34,901 bases of DNA from an uncultured bacterium (GTDB lineage Bacteria > Planctomycetota > UBA1135 > GCA-002686595), in the NCBI GenBank assembly GCA_937905825.1, contig CALCXM010000033.1, forward strand, positions 1-34,901. The letters are read 5' to 3'. The position numbers and the translations under genes are program-made. Numbering within the stretch: the stretch's first letter is position 1; each line of letters starts with the position of its first letter. This document shows, piece by piece, positions 1 to 7,114 of this stretch. The notes beneath the pieces were generated by a model. The model was not told the DNA's origin, did no database searches, and saw only the letters and a list, made by a program, of their open reading frames with translations.

Positions 1-225
1 CTTGGCTTTGACCGCCGCCGTAGCTGCGCTGTCCGCCGCCGCTGCTGTCGTCACGGCCTTGCCAGCCGCCTTGCCGCTGGCCCCCGCCGCCGCCGTAGCT
101 GCGTTCGCCGCCACCGCGGTTGTCATCACGGCCTTGCCAGCCGCCTTGCCGCTGGCCTCCGCCACCGCCGTAGCTGCGCTCGCCGCCGCCAGCGGAGTTG
201 CCCTCACGACCTTGCCAGCCGCCGG
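1..225 (-). repeat. 75-bp in-frame tandem repeat in the truD 3' end
   Basis: The octamer TAGCTGCG recurs at plus-strand positions 21, 96 and 171, an exact 75-bp period. Each unit encodes 25 residues of the type (E/Q)RSYGGGGGQRQGGWQGRDD plus a short Gly linker. The reading frame is preserved between units. A diverged half-unit (TGGWQGREGNSAGGG) precedes the first full unit. The array reaches the window edge, so the copy number is a minimum. Confidence 0.9.
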
Positions 226-1534
226 TGCGCGCTGCTCCCTGGGAGGCGCCGCCGCCGGAACCCCGTTGGGCTGCACGCTCTTTCCAACTCGGAGCGTCCT
301 TGACCGCGCGCTCGTCGTCCGCTTGATGCTGGGGTACCACGAAGCCCTTGGGATCGACGCTGCCCTTGGCGAAGCGCGCCAGCAGGCCGCGAATCACGAG
401 GGTGGCGTAGGCTCCACGGGGAAGCTCGAAGCTCATGTCACAGGTGTCCCCGTCCTCACCGGTCATCTTCTTCTCGGAGATCTTCAGATGACGGGGGCGG
501 ATGAAGAGGCGTCGATCCTCCCCCTTGAGCTGGAATCCGCTGACTCCGCTGATCTTGAATTGGGCCGGGACCAGACCCTCGTCGGCCAGAGCCTCTGCGA
601 GCAGGCGACGCTGCTCGACGTGCTCCACGTCTTCGAGGCCTTCCCCGGGCAAGCGGAAGCAACCGGCAAACGTGATGTCCACGTCCAAGCGGCCGTCCGG
701 GAAGACCTGGGGGCCCTCAAGGGTGTAAGCGACCCGTGCACCGTTGTTGCCACACAGCTTGGCGAAATACGCCGCCACAGCCCGGTTCCAAATGTGCGAT
801 TGGAAAGCGTAGAGGTGAATCAGGCGCAAGCGCGAAGACACGTGGAAAAAGGCCCCAGCGAAGTTGGCCGGGTCCTTGCCCAAGAAGTCAAACACGGAGT
901 GGTGCTCGCCGAAGCGACCGGCGATGTCACGGCACTCGGACCAGTTGCCCCAGTTGTTGCGCAGAGCTTCTTTGAAGGCTCCGTGGCGACCGTTGTCGTG
1001 TTGCGACTCTGCACAGAGCAGATTGCGCAGGGCGGTTTCGTGGTTGCCGAGCATCAGCTCCTTGGCCACCCAGCCCTGAGAATGCTTCAGGTTACCGAAG
1101 CGTTGTTCGTCGAAGTAGTTCGGCACGCCAAGTCGCGCAACCACTTGCTTGTGGGCGATCAGGCGGCGGCTCTCCACGGGAGTCAAGTCCCGCAGGCGCA
1201 CTTCGAATCCGTTGCCGTAGCTGTTGGCGGAGCTCAAGGATTCCTTGGCACAGCCGACGGCTTCGATTTTGAGTTCGGCGGTGTCGAGGCTCACCTTCTT
1301 GCCGCCAGGAAAACTCATGAACTGGACGGTGACGCCTTGACGGTCCTTGAGTCCAGCCATGGAAACGTCACTGACTTTCACATTGGCCAAGTCGGCCAGA
1401 GCGGCTGCCGCCTCCATGGAGGTCAGCTTGCGCTTCGTCACTTTGTAGACGTGGTGCTTGCCGGTCTCGGTGAGGTAGTCGTCTTTGAGGAGTTCCGTTA
1501 CGCGGAAGTCACTGGGCTTTTGTTTTAGTTTCAT
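1..1534 (-). CDS. truD: tRNA pseudouridine synthase TruD, 3' end outside the window
   Basis: TruD-family enzymes convert a tRNA uridine (U13 in E. coli tRNA-Glu) to pseudouridine. The frame opens with ATG at 1534 and stays open to the window edge, giving 511 visible codons. Family motifs are present: DFRVTE near the N-terminus, GLKDRQ with the presumed catalytic aspartate at residue 64, and NYFDEQRFG at residues 139-147. The catalytic body seems to end near residue 420. After it comes a Gly/Arg/Gln/Trp-rich tail containing 25-residue units (75 bp each) built around RSYGGGGGQRQGGWQGRDD. At least two full units and a partial third are visible, and the tail may continue beyond base 1. E. coli TruD has no such tail. 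The gene lies 92 bp downstream of another pseudouridine synthase on the same strand. The family call is firm; the role of the tail is unknown. Confidence 0.9.
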   Translation of the reverse strand, partial: MKLKQKPSDFRVTELLKDDYLTETGKHHVYKVTKRKLTSMEAAAALADLANVKVSDVSMAGLKDRQGVTVQFMSFPGGKKVSLDTAELKIEAVGCAKESLSSANSYGNGFEVRLRDLTPVESRRLIAHKQVVARLGVPNYFDEQRFGNLKHSQGWVAKELMLGNHETALRNLLCAESQHDNGRHGAFKEALRNNWGNWSECRDIAGRFGEHHSVFDFLGKDPANFAGAFFHVSSRLRLIHLYAFQSHIWNRAVAAYFAKLCGNNGARVAYTLEGPQVFPDGRLDVDITFAGCFRLPGEGLEDVEHVEQRRLLAEALADEGLVPAQFKISGVSGFQLKGEDRRLFIRPRHLKISEKKMTGEDGDTCDMSFELPRGAYATLVIRGLLARFAKGSVDPKGFVVPQHQADDERAVKDAPSWKERAAQRGSGGGASQGAARTGGWQGREGNSAGGGERSYGGGGGQRQGGWQGRDDNRGGGERSYGGGGGQRQGGWQGRDDSSGGGQRSYGGGQSQ

Positions 1535-1626
1535 TGGAATTATGCAGTTTTAAATTATGCGGAAGGTGGACGTCGCTCTCGTCGTTAAGCGCGAGGCAGC
1601 GTCTCGTTTCAGGTTTAGGAAAAGAG

Positions 1627-2679
1627 TCAGTAGGAGGAATTCGTTCCACCGGAACGCCGCGGGGGGCGAACCTTGGTCAGTTGCTTGAGCACGCGTTGAA
1701 AATCCTTGGGCAGGGGGGCTTCCACCTGCTGCAGTTGTCCCGAACTGTCCGGAAACGCGATGCGCTCAGCGTGTAGGGTGAGTCTTGCGATCAAGGGCGA
1801 TTCGCTTCCGCCGCGCTTGGGCCGGTAGCCGCGCTTGATTTCGGAGAGCGCCAGGGAAGTGCGGCGCCCATAGGAGGGGTCGACCACCAGGGGAAAGCCT
1901 GTGGCCGAAAGGTGCACGCGGATCTGATGGGTGCGGCCCGTCAGTGGCGAGCAGCGCACGAGGGTGAAGCCCCCAAAGCGTTGCTCTACTCGAACGAGCG
2001 TGCGAGAGGCTTTGCCACCGTTCTCATCCACGCGCATGCGCCCAGACTTGCGGTTGTCGGGGCCAATCGGCAGATCGATCAGGGTCTCTTCCCCGTCGGC
2101 CAAGGGGTACTCCCCTTCCACAAGCGCCAAGTACGATTTGTGCACGGTGCCTTCCGCGAAGGCTTCGCGCAGGCGACGTTCGGTTTCGATGTTCTTCGCA
2201 ACGAGCACAGCTCCCGTCGTGTCCTTGTCGATGCGGTGCACCAGTCGCGGGCGAAAGTCCATGCCTTCGGCGGGCTTGCTCGCGTGCTCCACGTCCACTT
2301 CGGAACGTTTGAGCGCCAAGTCCAGCAGCGCGCCGGACAAGCAAGCGTTGCCCTTCGCCCAGCGTTCAGGCTCCACCGGCAACCCAGCGGGCTTGTCCAC
2401 CACCAAGACGTCCTCGTCTTCGTACAGCACATCCAACTCGAGCACCGGTGCGACCGGACGCTTGGGTAGATCCACCCCCTGTTCATCGATGTCGATGGAG
2501 ACGACCTGATCGGTGCGCAGATGCTTCGAGTGCAAAGTCTTTGCACCATCGAGCAAGACCTTCCCATCGCGGATCAAGCCACGCAGGAAGCCTTTGTTCA
2601 GGAGCGGGTAGAGCAGGCACAGGAACTCATCGAGTTCGATGCCGTGTCTCTCCCGCGGCACGACGAGATGGTCGGTCAC
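1627..2679 (-). CDS. RluA-family pseudouridine synthase
   Basis: The 350-residue protein belongs to the RluA/RluC/RluD family, which isomerises uridines in rRNA or tRNA. Residues 10-70 look like an S4-type RNA-binding segment (LDEFLCLLYPLLNKGFLRGLI). The catalytic motif RLVHRIDKDTTG lies at residues 146-156, with the conserved aspartate at 151. VLVVDKPAGLPV (91-102) and GRTHQIRVHL are further family signatures. The predicted start is GTG at 2679, with no strong Shine-Dalgarno sequence. The gene is transcribed toward truD 92 bp away, so they may be co-transcribed. The target nucleotide cannot be read from the sequence, so no specific Rlu symbol is given. Confidence 0.88.
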   Translation of the reverse strand: MTDHLVVPRERHGIELDEFLCLLYPLLNKGFLRGLIRDGKVLLDGAKTLHSKHLRTDQVVSIDIDEQGVDLPKRPVAPVLELDVLYEDEDVLVVDKPAGLPVEPERWAKGNACLSGALLDLALKRSEVDVEHASKPAEGMDFRPRLVHRIDKDTTGAVLVAKNIETERRLREAFAEGTVHKSYLALVEGEYPLADGEETLIDLPIGPDNRKSGRMRVDENGGKASRTLVRVEQRFGGFTLVRCSPLTGRTHQIRVHLSATGFPLVVDPSYGRRTSLALSEIKRGYRPKRGGSESPLIARLTLHAERIAFPDSSGQLQQVEAPLPKDFQRVLKQLTKVRPPRRSGGTNSSY

Positions 2680-3076
2680 GGAAACAGGGGACTGAGTTGT
2701 GCGAGGGTCCGTTCCGCGTCGCGCGCGTTGGGCTTGGCCTCGGTGGTTATGCTAAGAGTCGGAAGTTGTGCCAAAAGGTGGCAAGCCAGCCGGGATGGTA
2801 GGAGCCCCTGGCTGTGGGCCGGCCCCTGGGGAAGGTGATCCGGCGCCGAAGGTTTGCTTGGGCCAGAATTCCCGCTGGAACTCCCGGCCCGAGTGCCCAT
2901 TTCACGAATGGGCGAAGAAGTCTATCCGAGGAGCACCGACATGGGGGAAAACTGCTCAGATCAATTTGCCCTCAGAACTTGTCCCTCTGAGGGAGCACGG
3001 CCTCGAAAACCGGGGCGGAGCGGAGGCAGTGAATGGCCCTTTGTCGGCCGGGCCTCTAGCACGCCCCGTGCCCTGG
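2680..3076. other. Noncoding interval between hpt and the RluA-family gene
   Basis: This 397-bp gap separates two minus-strand genes. Short open frames occur but lack recognisable protein sequence or ribosome-binding sites. Just downstream of the hpt stop, read on the minus strand, is a small GCACG-ggg-CGTGC hairpin. It is followed by a 29-bp motif at 3031-3059 that recurs near 21275. No RNA family was recognised. Confidence 0.5.
3031..3059 (-). repeat. Dispersed CTAGAGGCCCGGCCGAC motif, copy 1
   Basis: Read on the minus strand, the sequence begins CTAGAGGCCCGGCCGAC and continues AAAGGGCCATTC. It lies 18 bp after the hpt stop. The inner arms GGCCC and GGGCC could pair as a short stem. A near-identical 28-bp copy is at 21275-21302, and partial copies are at 12044-12061 and 26029-26045. 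Confidence 0.6.
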
Positions 3077-3655
3077 CTACTGCGCTCCGGGGGCCTGTTT
3101 GGCCGGCTCGTCGGCGAGCTCTTCGTAGATGGCGGGCCGCAGCGTCCCCACGTAGGGCAGGTTGCGGTACTCCCCGGCGTAGTCCAGGCCGTACCCGACC
3201 ACGAACAGGTTATCGACCTCGAAACAGCTGAAATCGGCCTCGCAATCCACACTACGTCGTGAGGGCTTGTCCAAAAACACGGCCGATCGAACCTTCGAGG
3301 CCCCGCGCGCCCGGAAGGCCTCGGCCAGGTTGCTCATGGTACGGCCGGTGTCCAGGATGTCGTCCACCAGCAGCAGGTTGCGACCCGCAATTTCCTGGTC
3401 CGTGGGGAAGAAGTTCAGGTCAAGCTCACCACTTTCCGTGCCGTCCCGATAGCTGGTGGCAGACACGAAGGCCAATTCCAAGGGAATCGGAATGCGGCGG
3501 ATGAGGTCCGCGGCGAAGATGCACGATCCCTTCAAGACACAGACCACAGTGAACTTCTCTCCGCGGTAGGCCTCCGTGATTTGGCGGGCGATCTTGTTGA
3601 TCCCCGCAACAATCATTGTCTCGTCGAGGAGAACTTCCTGGATATCGTCGTGCAC
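3077..3655 (-). CDS. hpt: Hypoxanthine phosphoribosyltransferase
   Basis: The enzyme joins hypoxanthine (and usually guanine) to PRPP to give IMP or GMP in cytoplasmic purine salvage. The 192-residue length fits the family. The PRPP-binding loop LLVDDILDTGRTM is at residues 95-107. The early VCVLKGSCIFAADLIRRI segment (residues 38-54) and SYRDGT are also typical of bacterial Hpt. The likely start is GTG at 3655. No clear Shine-Dalgarno sequence precedes it. The gene stands alone, with about 400 bp on each side. Confidence 0.93.
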   Translation of the reverse strand: MHDDIQEVLLDETMIVAGINKIARQITEAYRGEKFTVVCVLKGSCIFAADLIRRIPIPLELAFVSATSYRDGTESGELDLNFFPTDQEIAGRNLLLVDDILDTGRTMSNLAEAFRARGASKVRSAVFLDKPSRRSVDCEADFSCFEVDNLFVVGYGLDYAGEYRNLPYVGTLRPAIYEELADEPAKQAPGAQ

Positions 3656-4056
3656 AGCAGATTTCGGGTCGGAGTCTGGAGAGGCCGGCGGGCCTTGGAG
3701 TATTTGGGCGGCTAACTTACCACTGCCCTGGAACCCTGCCTACCCACTGACGCCGCAGGGCTCGGCCAGGTCACTAGGGAGAATTACCTATACCGTGACA
3801 ATTCAGAGACACAAGCGCCGCAAAACCGAAAAAATCAATCAATCAATCCCTTGGCCAATGAGCTTTTCAGCGTACCCTATTGCTATCAAGTTTGTATGGA
3901 GTCATGCGGACCTTGGGTCGGAGTCGTTCCAAACGATTCTGGCCAGCAAAGAGGACCGCATTCGCTCCATTCCGCAGGCGCCTCACACTCCGACCCTTTT
4001 CCCCCAAACTTCAAGTGGTCGGGGTCCCCCGGAGGCATTTCCCCCTAGAGTTTTTG
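3656..4056. other. Divergent intergenic region with an AATC microsatellite
   Basis: This 401-bp gap lies between hpt (minus) and a small basic protein (plus), so it should contain both promoters. Its middle, about 3780-3900, is more AT-rich than its surroundings. Four tandem AATC units sit at 3833-3848. The 11-mer GGGTCGGAGTC occurs twice, near 3666 and near 3916. No convincing -35/-10 pair or RNA structure was found. Confidence 0.5.
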
Positions 4057-4344
4057 ATGGCAAAACGATCCTATAACCGTCGTAGTGATTCCGAACTGAT
4101 TAACGAGCTGCAGGAGAAGATCAAGAGAGTCGAAGCCCGCATTTCGGCCCGTGATCGCGAGGACGCACCCGTTCTCAAAGAGATGGCCAAGGTCAACCGC
4201 GCTCTGAAGAAGTTCGCCCAAGTGGCAACCGATCACGAGCGAAGGGACATTTCGAACATGACGATAGCATTCCTCTCCGGCCTCGAGCGCACCGCTATGG
4301 AGCTTCCAGGCAAGAAGCGCAAGAAGACATCGGGCGCAGCCTAG
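4057..4344 (+). CDS. Small basic protein of unknown function
   Basis: The predicted product has 95 residues, starting MAKRSYNRRSD and ending with a lysine-rich tail (KKRKKTSGAA). It is strongly charged and probably mostly alpha-helical. Residues 12-35 (ELINELQEKIKRVEARI) could form a coiled coil. I recognise no named family. Coding status rests on helical periodicity, the AAGAA/AAG-rich composition, and the strong terminator just after the gene. ATG at 4057 is chosen over upstream in-frame starts because the upstream translation is Pro/Arg-rich and looks noncoding. The lysine-rich end suggests nucleic-acid binding, but this is only inference. Confidence 0.7.
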   Translation: MAKRSYNRRSDSELINELQEKIKRVEARISARDREDAPVLKEMAKVNRALKKFAQVATDHERRDISNMTIAFLSGLERTAMELPGKKRKKTSGAA

Positions 4345-4399
4345 TCCACGGGGCCCGAACCGCTTGGGCGGAGGTTGGCCCGGTTCAGAAACTTCAAGA

Positions 4400-4431
4400 G
4401 GGCGACACTGGTTTACCGGTGGAGCCCTTTT
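4400..4431 (+). terminator. Intrinsic terminator after the small basic protein gene
   Basis: An interrupted stem pairs GGGC (4400-4403) plus CACTGG (4406-4411) with CCGGTG (4416-4421) plus GCCC (4424-4427). The loop is TTTA, and four T residues follow at once. It lies 55 bp after the small gene and overlaps the last codons and stop of the convergent gene ending at 4413. Confidence 0.7.
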
Positions 4432-5459
4432 GTCGTATTGCGTAAGGCAGAACTCTTATCTGACAGGGCGCATGCGCTTAGGTAGGAGAACCCACCCTGA
4501 CCTGGGAGCCCGGTACCATCCGGGGCCAGCCGCTGCACCCCTCCGGGAGATAGGGCGAGCAAACCACCCGTTCCGTCGGGAATAGCGTCTTGAATGGGCG
4601 CTTGCAACAAAGAGGTAGTGAAGGCGCCCCCGCTCAGATTGAAGCACATAGCGCGGCCCAGAGAATTCACGATCCAGAGGGATCCCGGCGCTCCCGAAAT
4701 CAGCCTCCATGCGCCCCGAGTGCCGCGGAACGAAGCGCCCATGGACAACTCCTGGTCCAGCTGCATCGGTCCAGGGAAGCTCCAAAGCCGAGTAAGTGGC
4801 GGCCCCGTTTCGCCCTGGGTGTGCACAAGAAGCCAAAGCACTTCGTCCATGGCACAGTGGGCCAGCACCCTGCCCCCCGGGGGCAAACGCCACTCGCGTG
4901 GACCCCGAGAGGCACTGCACCAACGCACCCAGGTCTCCCCCACCAGAGCTAAGTCCTGACCGTGTTCGACCCAACCCCGCGCGTCCCCCGCAGGCACCGA
5001 CCCCAGCAGCCGCCCTCTCTCATCCAATTGAAGCCAGAGGTTTTCGCCACCGATTCTCGCGATCAAGGCGATGCAGTTCGAGCGCGCCACCCCCAAACAA
5101 CGGGCCCCTTCGCCAAAAGTGCTTGAGGGGTTCGTCCCGGGGAAGGGAGTCAAGCGCTCTAGGCTGCGGGCGACCGTCCCCGGGGACCCTGCGCGCAAGG
5201 CCCACAGAGTTGAGTCGGGGGCCGACGCGAGTTCCATCACCCCCGAGAGCTCCCGCTCGCAAACAATGAGGCCCTTGTCGTCGAGAGCGACCACCATGGC
5301 CCCATCCCGATCGGCGATCCAGCAATGCACATTCCCCGGGGAACTGCCCCTTCCGGTCCAACCCTGATTCATGGCGCTGTTCAATAGAAAGAACAGGGCA
5401 CCGCTGCCCAATAGCGCCACCACACTTTGGAGAGCTTGCGTGGATCCTCGAGTCCTCAT
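4413..5459 (-). CDS. Membrane-anchored, propeller-like protein of unknown function
   Basis: The 348-residue form starts MRTRGSTQALQSVVALLGSGALFFLLNS, one hydrophobic N-terminal segment that fits a signal anchor. The remainder is rich in short beta-like stretches with recurring Trp and Gly (WIADRDG, LWALRAG, LWLQLDERGR, LWIVNSLGR). This suggests a repeated beta-sheet or propeller fold exposed outside the cytoplasmic membrane. No enzyme family was recognised. A TTG at 5465 is an alternative start, because GAGGAG lies 10 bases before it. The frame is open further upstream to 5618, but that part is Pro/Gly-rich and looks noncoding. The gene end overlaps a terminator from the convergent neighbour. 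Confidence 0.68.
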   Translation of the reverse strand: MRTRGSTQALQSVVALLGSGALFFLLNSAMNQGWTGRGSSPGNVHCWIADRDGAMVVALDDKGLIVCERELSGVMELASAPDSTLWALRAGSPGTVARSLERLTPFPGTNPSSTFGEGARCLGVARSNCIALIARIGGENLWLQLDERGRLLGSVPAGDARGWVEHGQDLALVGETWVRWCSASRGPREWRLPPGGRVLAHCAMDEVLWLLVHTQGETGPPLTRLWSFPGPMQLDQELSMGASFRGTRGAWRLISGAPGSLWIVNSLGRAMCFNLSGGAFTTSLLQAPIQDAIPDGTGGLLALSPGGVQRLAPDGTGLPGQGGFSYLSACALSDKSSALRNTTKGLHR

Positions 5460-5838
5460 GCACAACCAGACGTAGCTCCTCGCGGGTGGCCCCGGGAATT
5501 GCCCGAAGATTCCGGACCGCGATCCCCCTCGGGGTGGCTGCGAGGAAACTGTCTCGAAAGGATGAGGAAACAGTGCCCCGGGGCCCCAAGAAGCCCCCTG
5601 CTTCCAATGACTTAGCACCGCCCCCTGGCTGGCGCAGGCCCTCCCACCGGACTCAGCGAGAATCCGTTCAACGAAATTGTGCTGCGGAGCCTCGCGCCCC
5701 GCCAGGAGCGGGCAATCTACGAGGTGTGAATCGATGGCTCAGCAGCTGGCAGGAGAAGGCCTCTCCGCCCGTCCACAGCGTTCCAAGACAGGACCGAATC
5801 GCTATACTCCCGGCCCTTCCCTCAACCCCAATTGCCCC
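5460..5838. other. Divergent intergenic region upstream of the YgfZ-like gene
   Basis: This 379-bp gap lies between a minus-strand membrane protein and the plus-strand YgfZ-like gene. A TATACT hexamer near 5801-5806 resembles a -10 element and would start transcription about 25 bases before GTG 5839. A good -35 element is not apparent. A GAGGTG at 5721-5726 sits seven bases before ATG 5734, which is in frame with the YgfZ-like gene and gives an alternative longer start. Confidence 0.4.
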
Positions 5839-6897
5839 GTGAATCAAAGCCCCCTTTACAAACTCCACAGCGAAGCCGGAGCCGCCCTGCGTCCCCCGGA
5901 GGAAGCCAGCCCCCTGCTCACCTACGGGGCCGTGCCCGCCGAGTACGCAGCAGCCAACGAAGGAGCTATCCTCTTCGACCGGACCGACCGCGGCTTGGTG
6001 CAAATCGACGGATCGGACGCAGCCGACGTACTGCACCGCATCTTGTCAAACACGGTGAAGGACCTCGAGGCGGGTGAGGGCAACCGCAACCTGTTGCTGA
6101 CGGGCAAGGGCAAGATCCGGTTCGACTTCGACATGCGCAGGGAATCGGAGGGCTTCCGCTTGTCGACCATCCCAGGTGGAGCTCCGGCCCTGCTGCAGGC
6201 CATCGACATGTTCATCTTCGCGGAAGATGTGCAGCTGACGGACGCCACGGAAAAGCACGCCCCCTTGTTCCTCGGTGGGCCCCAGGCGGACGCCATTCTC
6301 AGCGCCCTGGGTTTGGAGCTACCGAGCGCTCTGCATCAGACTTGCCAAACCGAGCTTGACGGAACAGTGGTGCGCGTGACGCGCCATGCGCCCTTCGGCC
6401 TGGCCGGATACAGCGTCGATGGAGGTCCAGCCCTGGCCCCCATTCTCTGGTCGCGCATGCTGGAAGGCGGTGCCGTGCCTTCGGGCCGGGTGGTCAGTGA
6501 CATCCTGCGAGTCGAAGCCTGTGTCGCTTTGCCAGGCCATGACATCGACGAGAACATCTACCCCCAGGAGGCGCGGCTCGAGGAAGCCTTCAATCTTTCG
6601 AAGGGCTGCTACATCGGACAAGAGGTTGTCGCCAAGATCGACACCTACGGGGGACTGAACAAGCGCCTCTACGCGCTCAAGGTCAGCCACGATGATCCCG
6701 TGCCCCGGGGCAGCAAGTTGTCGCGCTGGTCGGAGGAGAAGGGCGAGTGGCGTGACCTTGGAGTCGTGACGAGTTGGGCCTACTCCTTCAAGCAAGACAC
6801 CGGTCAAGTCCTCGCTTACGTCAAGCGTCGCCACCAAGAGCCTGGCACCGTGTTCCGCATCGACGAAGGCCCCGCTGAAGCCACGTTGTTGGAATAG
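5839..6897 (+). CDS. YgfZ/GcvT-family folate-binding protein
   Basis: YgfZ-type proteins bind tetrahydrofolate and help keep iron-sulfur enzymes active; they share the GcvT aminomethyltransferase fold. The signature KGCYIGQE is at residues 255-262, counted from GTG 5839. Around it are VEACVALPGHDIDENIYPQEARLEEA, shortened here as the usual acidic run, and the C-terminal beta-barrel segment starting LNKRLYALKV. The 352-residue length is close to the family norm. Conservation appears to begin at NQSPLYKLH, which favours GTG 5839; ATG 5734 has the better ribosome-binding site and would add 35 residues. The neighbours do not suggest a specific iron-sulfur client. Confidence 0.85.
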   Translation: MNQSPLYKLHSEAGAALRPPEEASPLLTYGAVPAEYAAANEGAILFDRTDRGLVQIDGSDAADVLHRILSNTVKDLEAGEGNRNLLLTGKGKIRFDFDMRRESEGFRLSTIPGGAPALLQAIDMFIFAEDVQLTDATEKHAPLFLGGPQADAILSALGLELPSALHQTCQTELDGTVVRVTRHAPFGLAGYSVDGGPALAPILWSRMLEGGAVPSGRVVSDILRVEACVALPGHDIDENIYPQEARLEEAFNLSKGCYIGQEVVAKIDTYGGLNKRLYALKVSHDDPVPRGSKLSRWSEEKGEWRDLGVVTSWAYSFKQDTGQVLAYVKRRHQEPGTVFRIDEGPAEATLLE

Positions 6898-6952
6898 GGC
6901 GACTCCAACTGAGCGTGGCGGCCCAAGCCCGCCCGCTCAACCCGATTCAAGT

Positions 6953-6974
6953 AGAGGGCCTCTCACGGCCCTCT
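6953..6974. terminator. Hairpin between convergent genes
   Basis: AGAGGGCC (6953-6960) and GGCCCTCT (6967-6974) form a perfect 8-bp stem with loop TCTCAC. It follows the YgfZ-like stop by 55 bp, and the opposing gene ends at 7115. There is no T-run, so termination is inferred from position and stem strength. Confidence 0.55.
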
Positions 6975-7057
6975 CTGCCAAGATGGGCGAGACACGATGC
7001 TAGGCAGGGCCAGCTTCTCCGGGCCAAGTGTTTTCGCCAGTCGTAGGCACTTGTCGT

Positions 7058-7096
7058 TCCGAGCAACTGCTCCGAGCAACTGTTCCGAGTAGCCGT
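7058..7096. repeat. 13-bp tandem repeat, three units
   Basis: Three consecutive 13-bp units begin with TCCGAG: two nearly identical (TCCGAGCAACTGC and TCCGAGCAACTGT) and one diverged (TCCGAGTAGCCGT). They lie between two convergent genes, 19 bp beyond the stop of the DUF3108 gene. Confidence 0.75.
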
Positions 7097-7114
7097 TCGG
7101 AATGGCTCTTCGCG

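Noticed and set aside
1..225. The regular 75-bp repeats considered as a CRISPR or noncoding satellite
   Set aside because: The units are contiguous without spacers, keep the truD frame and encode a consistent peptide.
2..1528. A 508-codon open frame on the plus strand, Ala-rich at its start
   Set aside because: It is antisense to truD, whose motifs are clear on the minus strand. The Ala-rich start is the reverse of the Gly-rich repeats.
2770..2880. A GC-rich stretch considered as a small structured RNA such as SRP RNA
   Set aside because: The conserved SRP loop sequences are absent and no long stem is evident.
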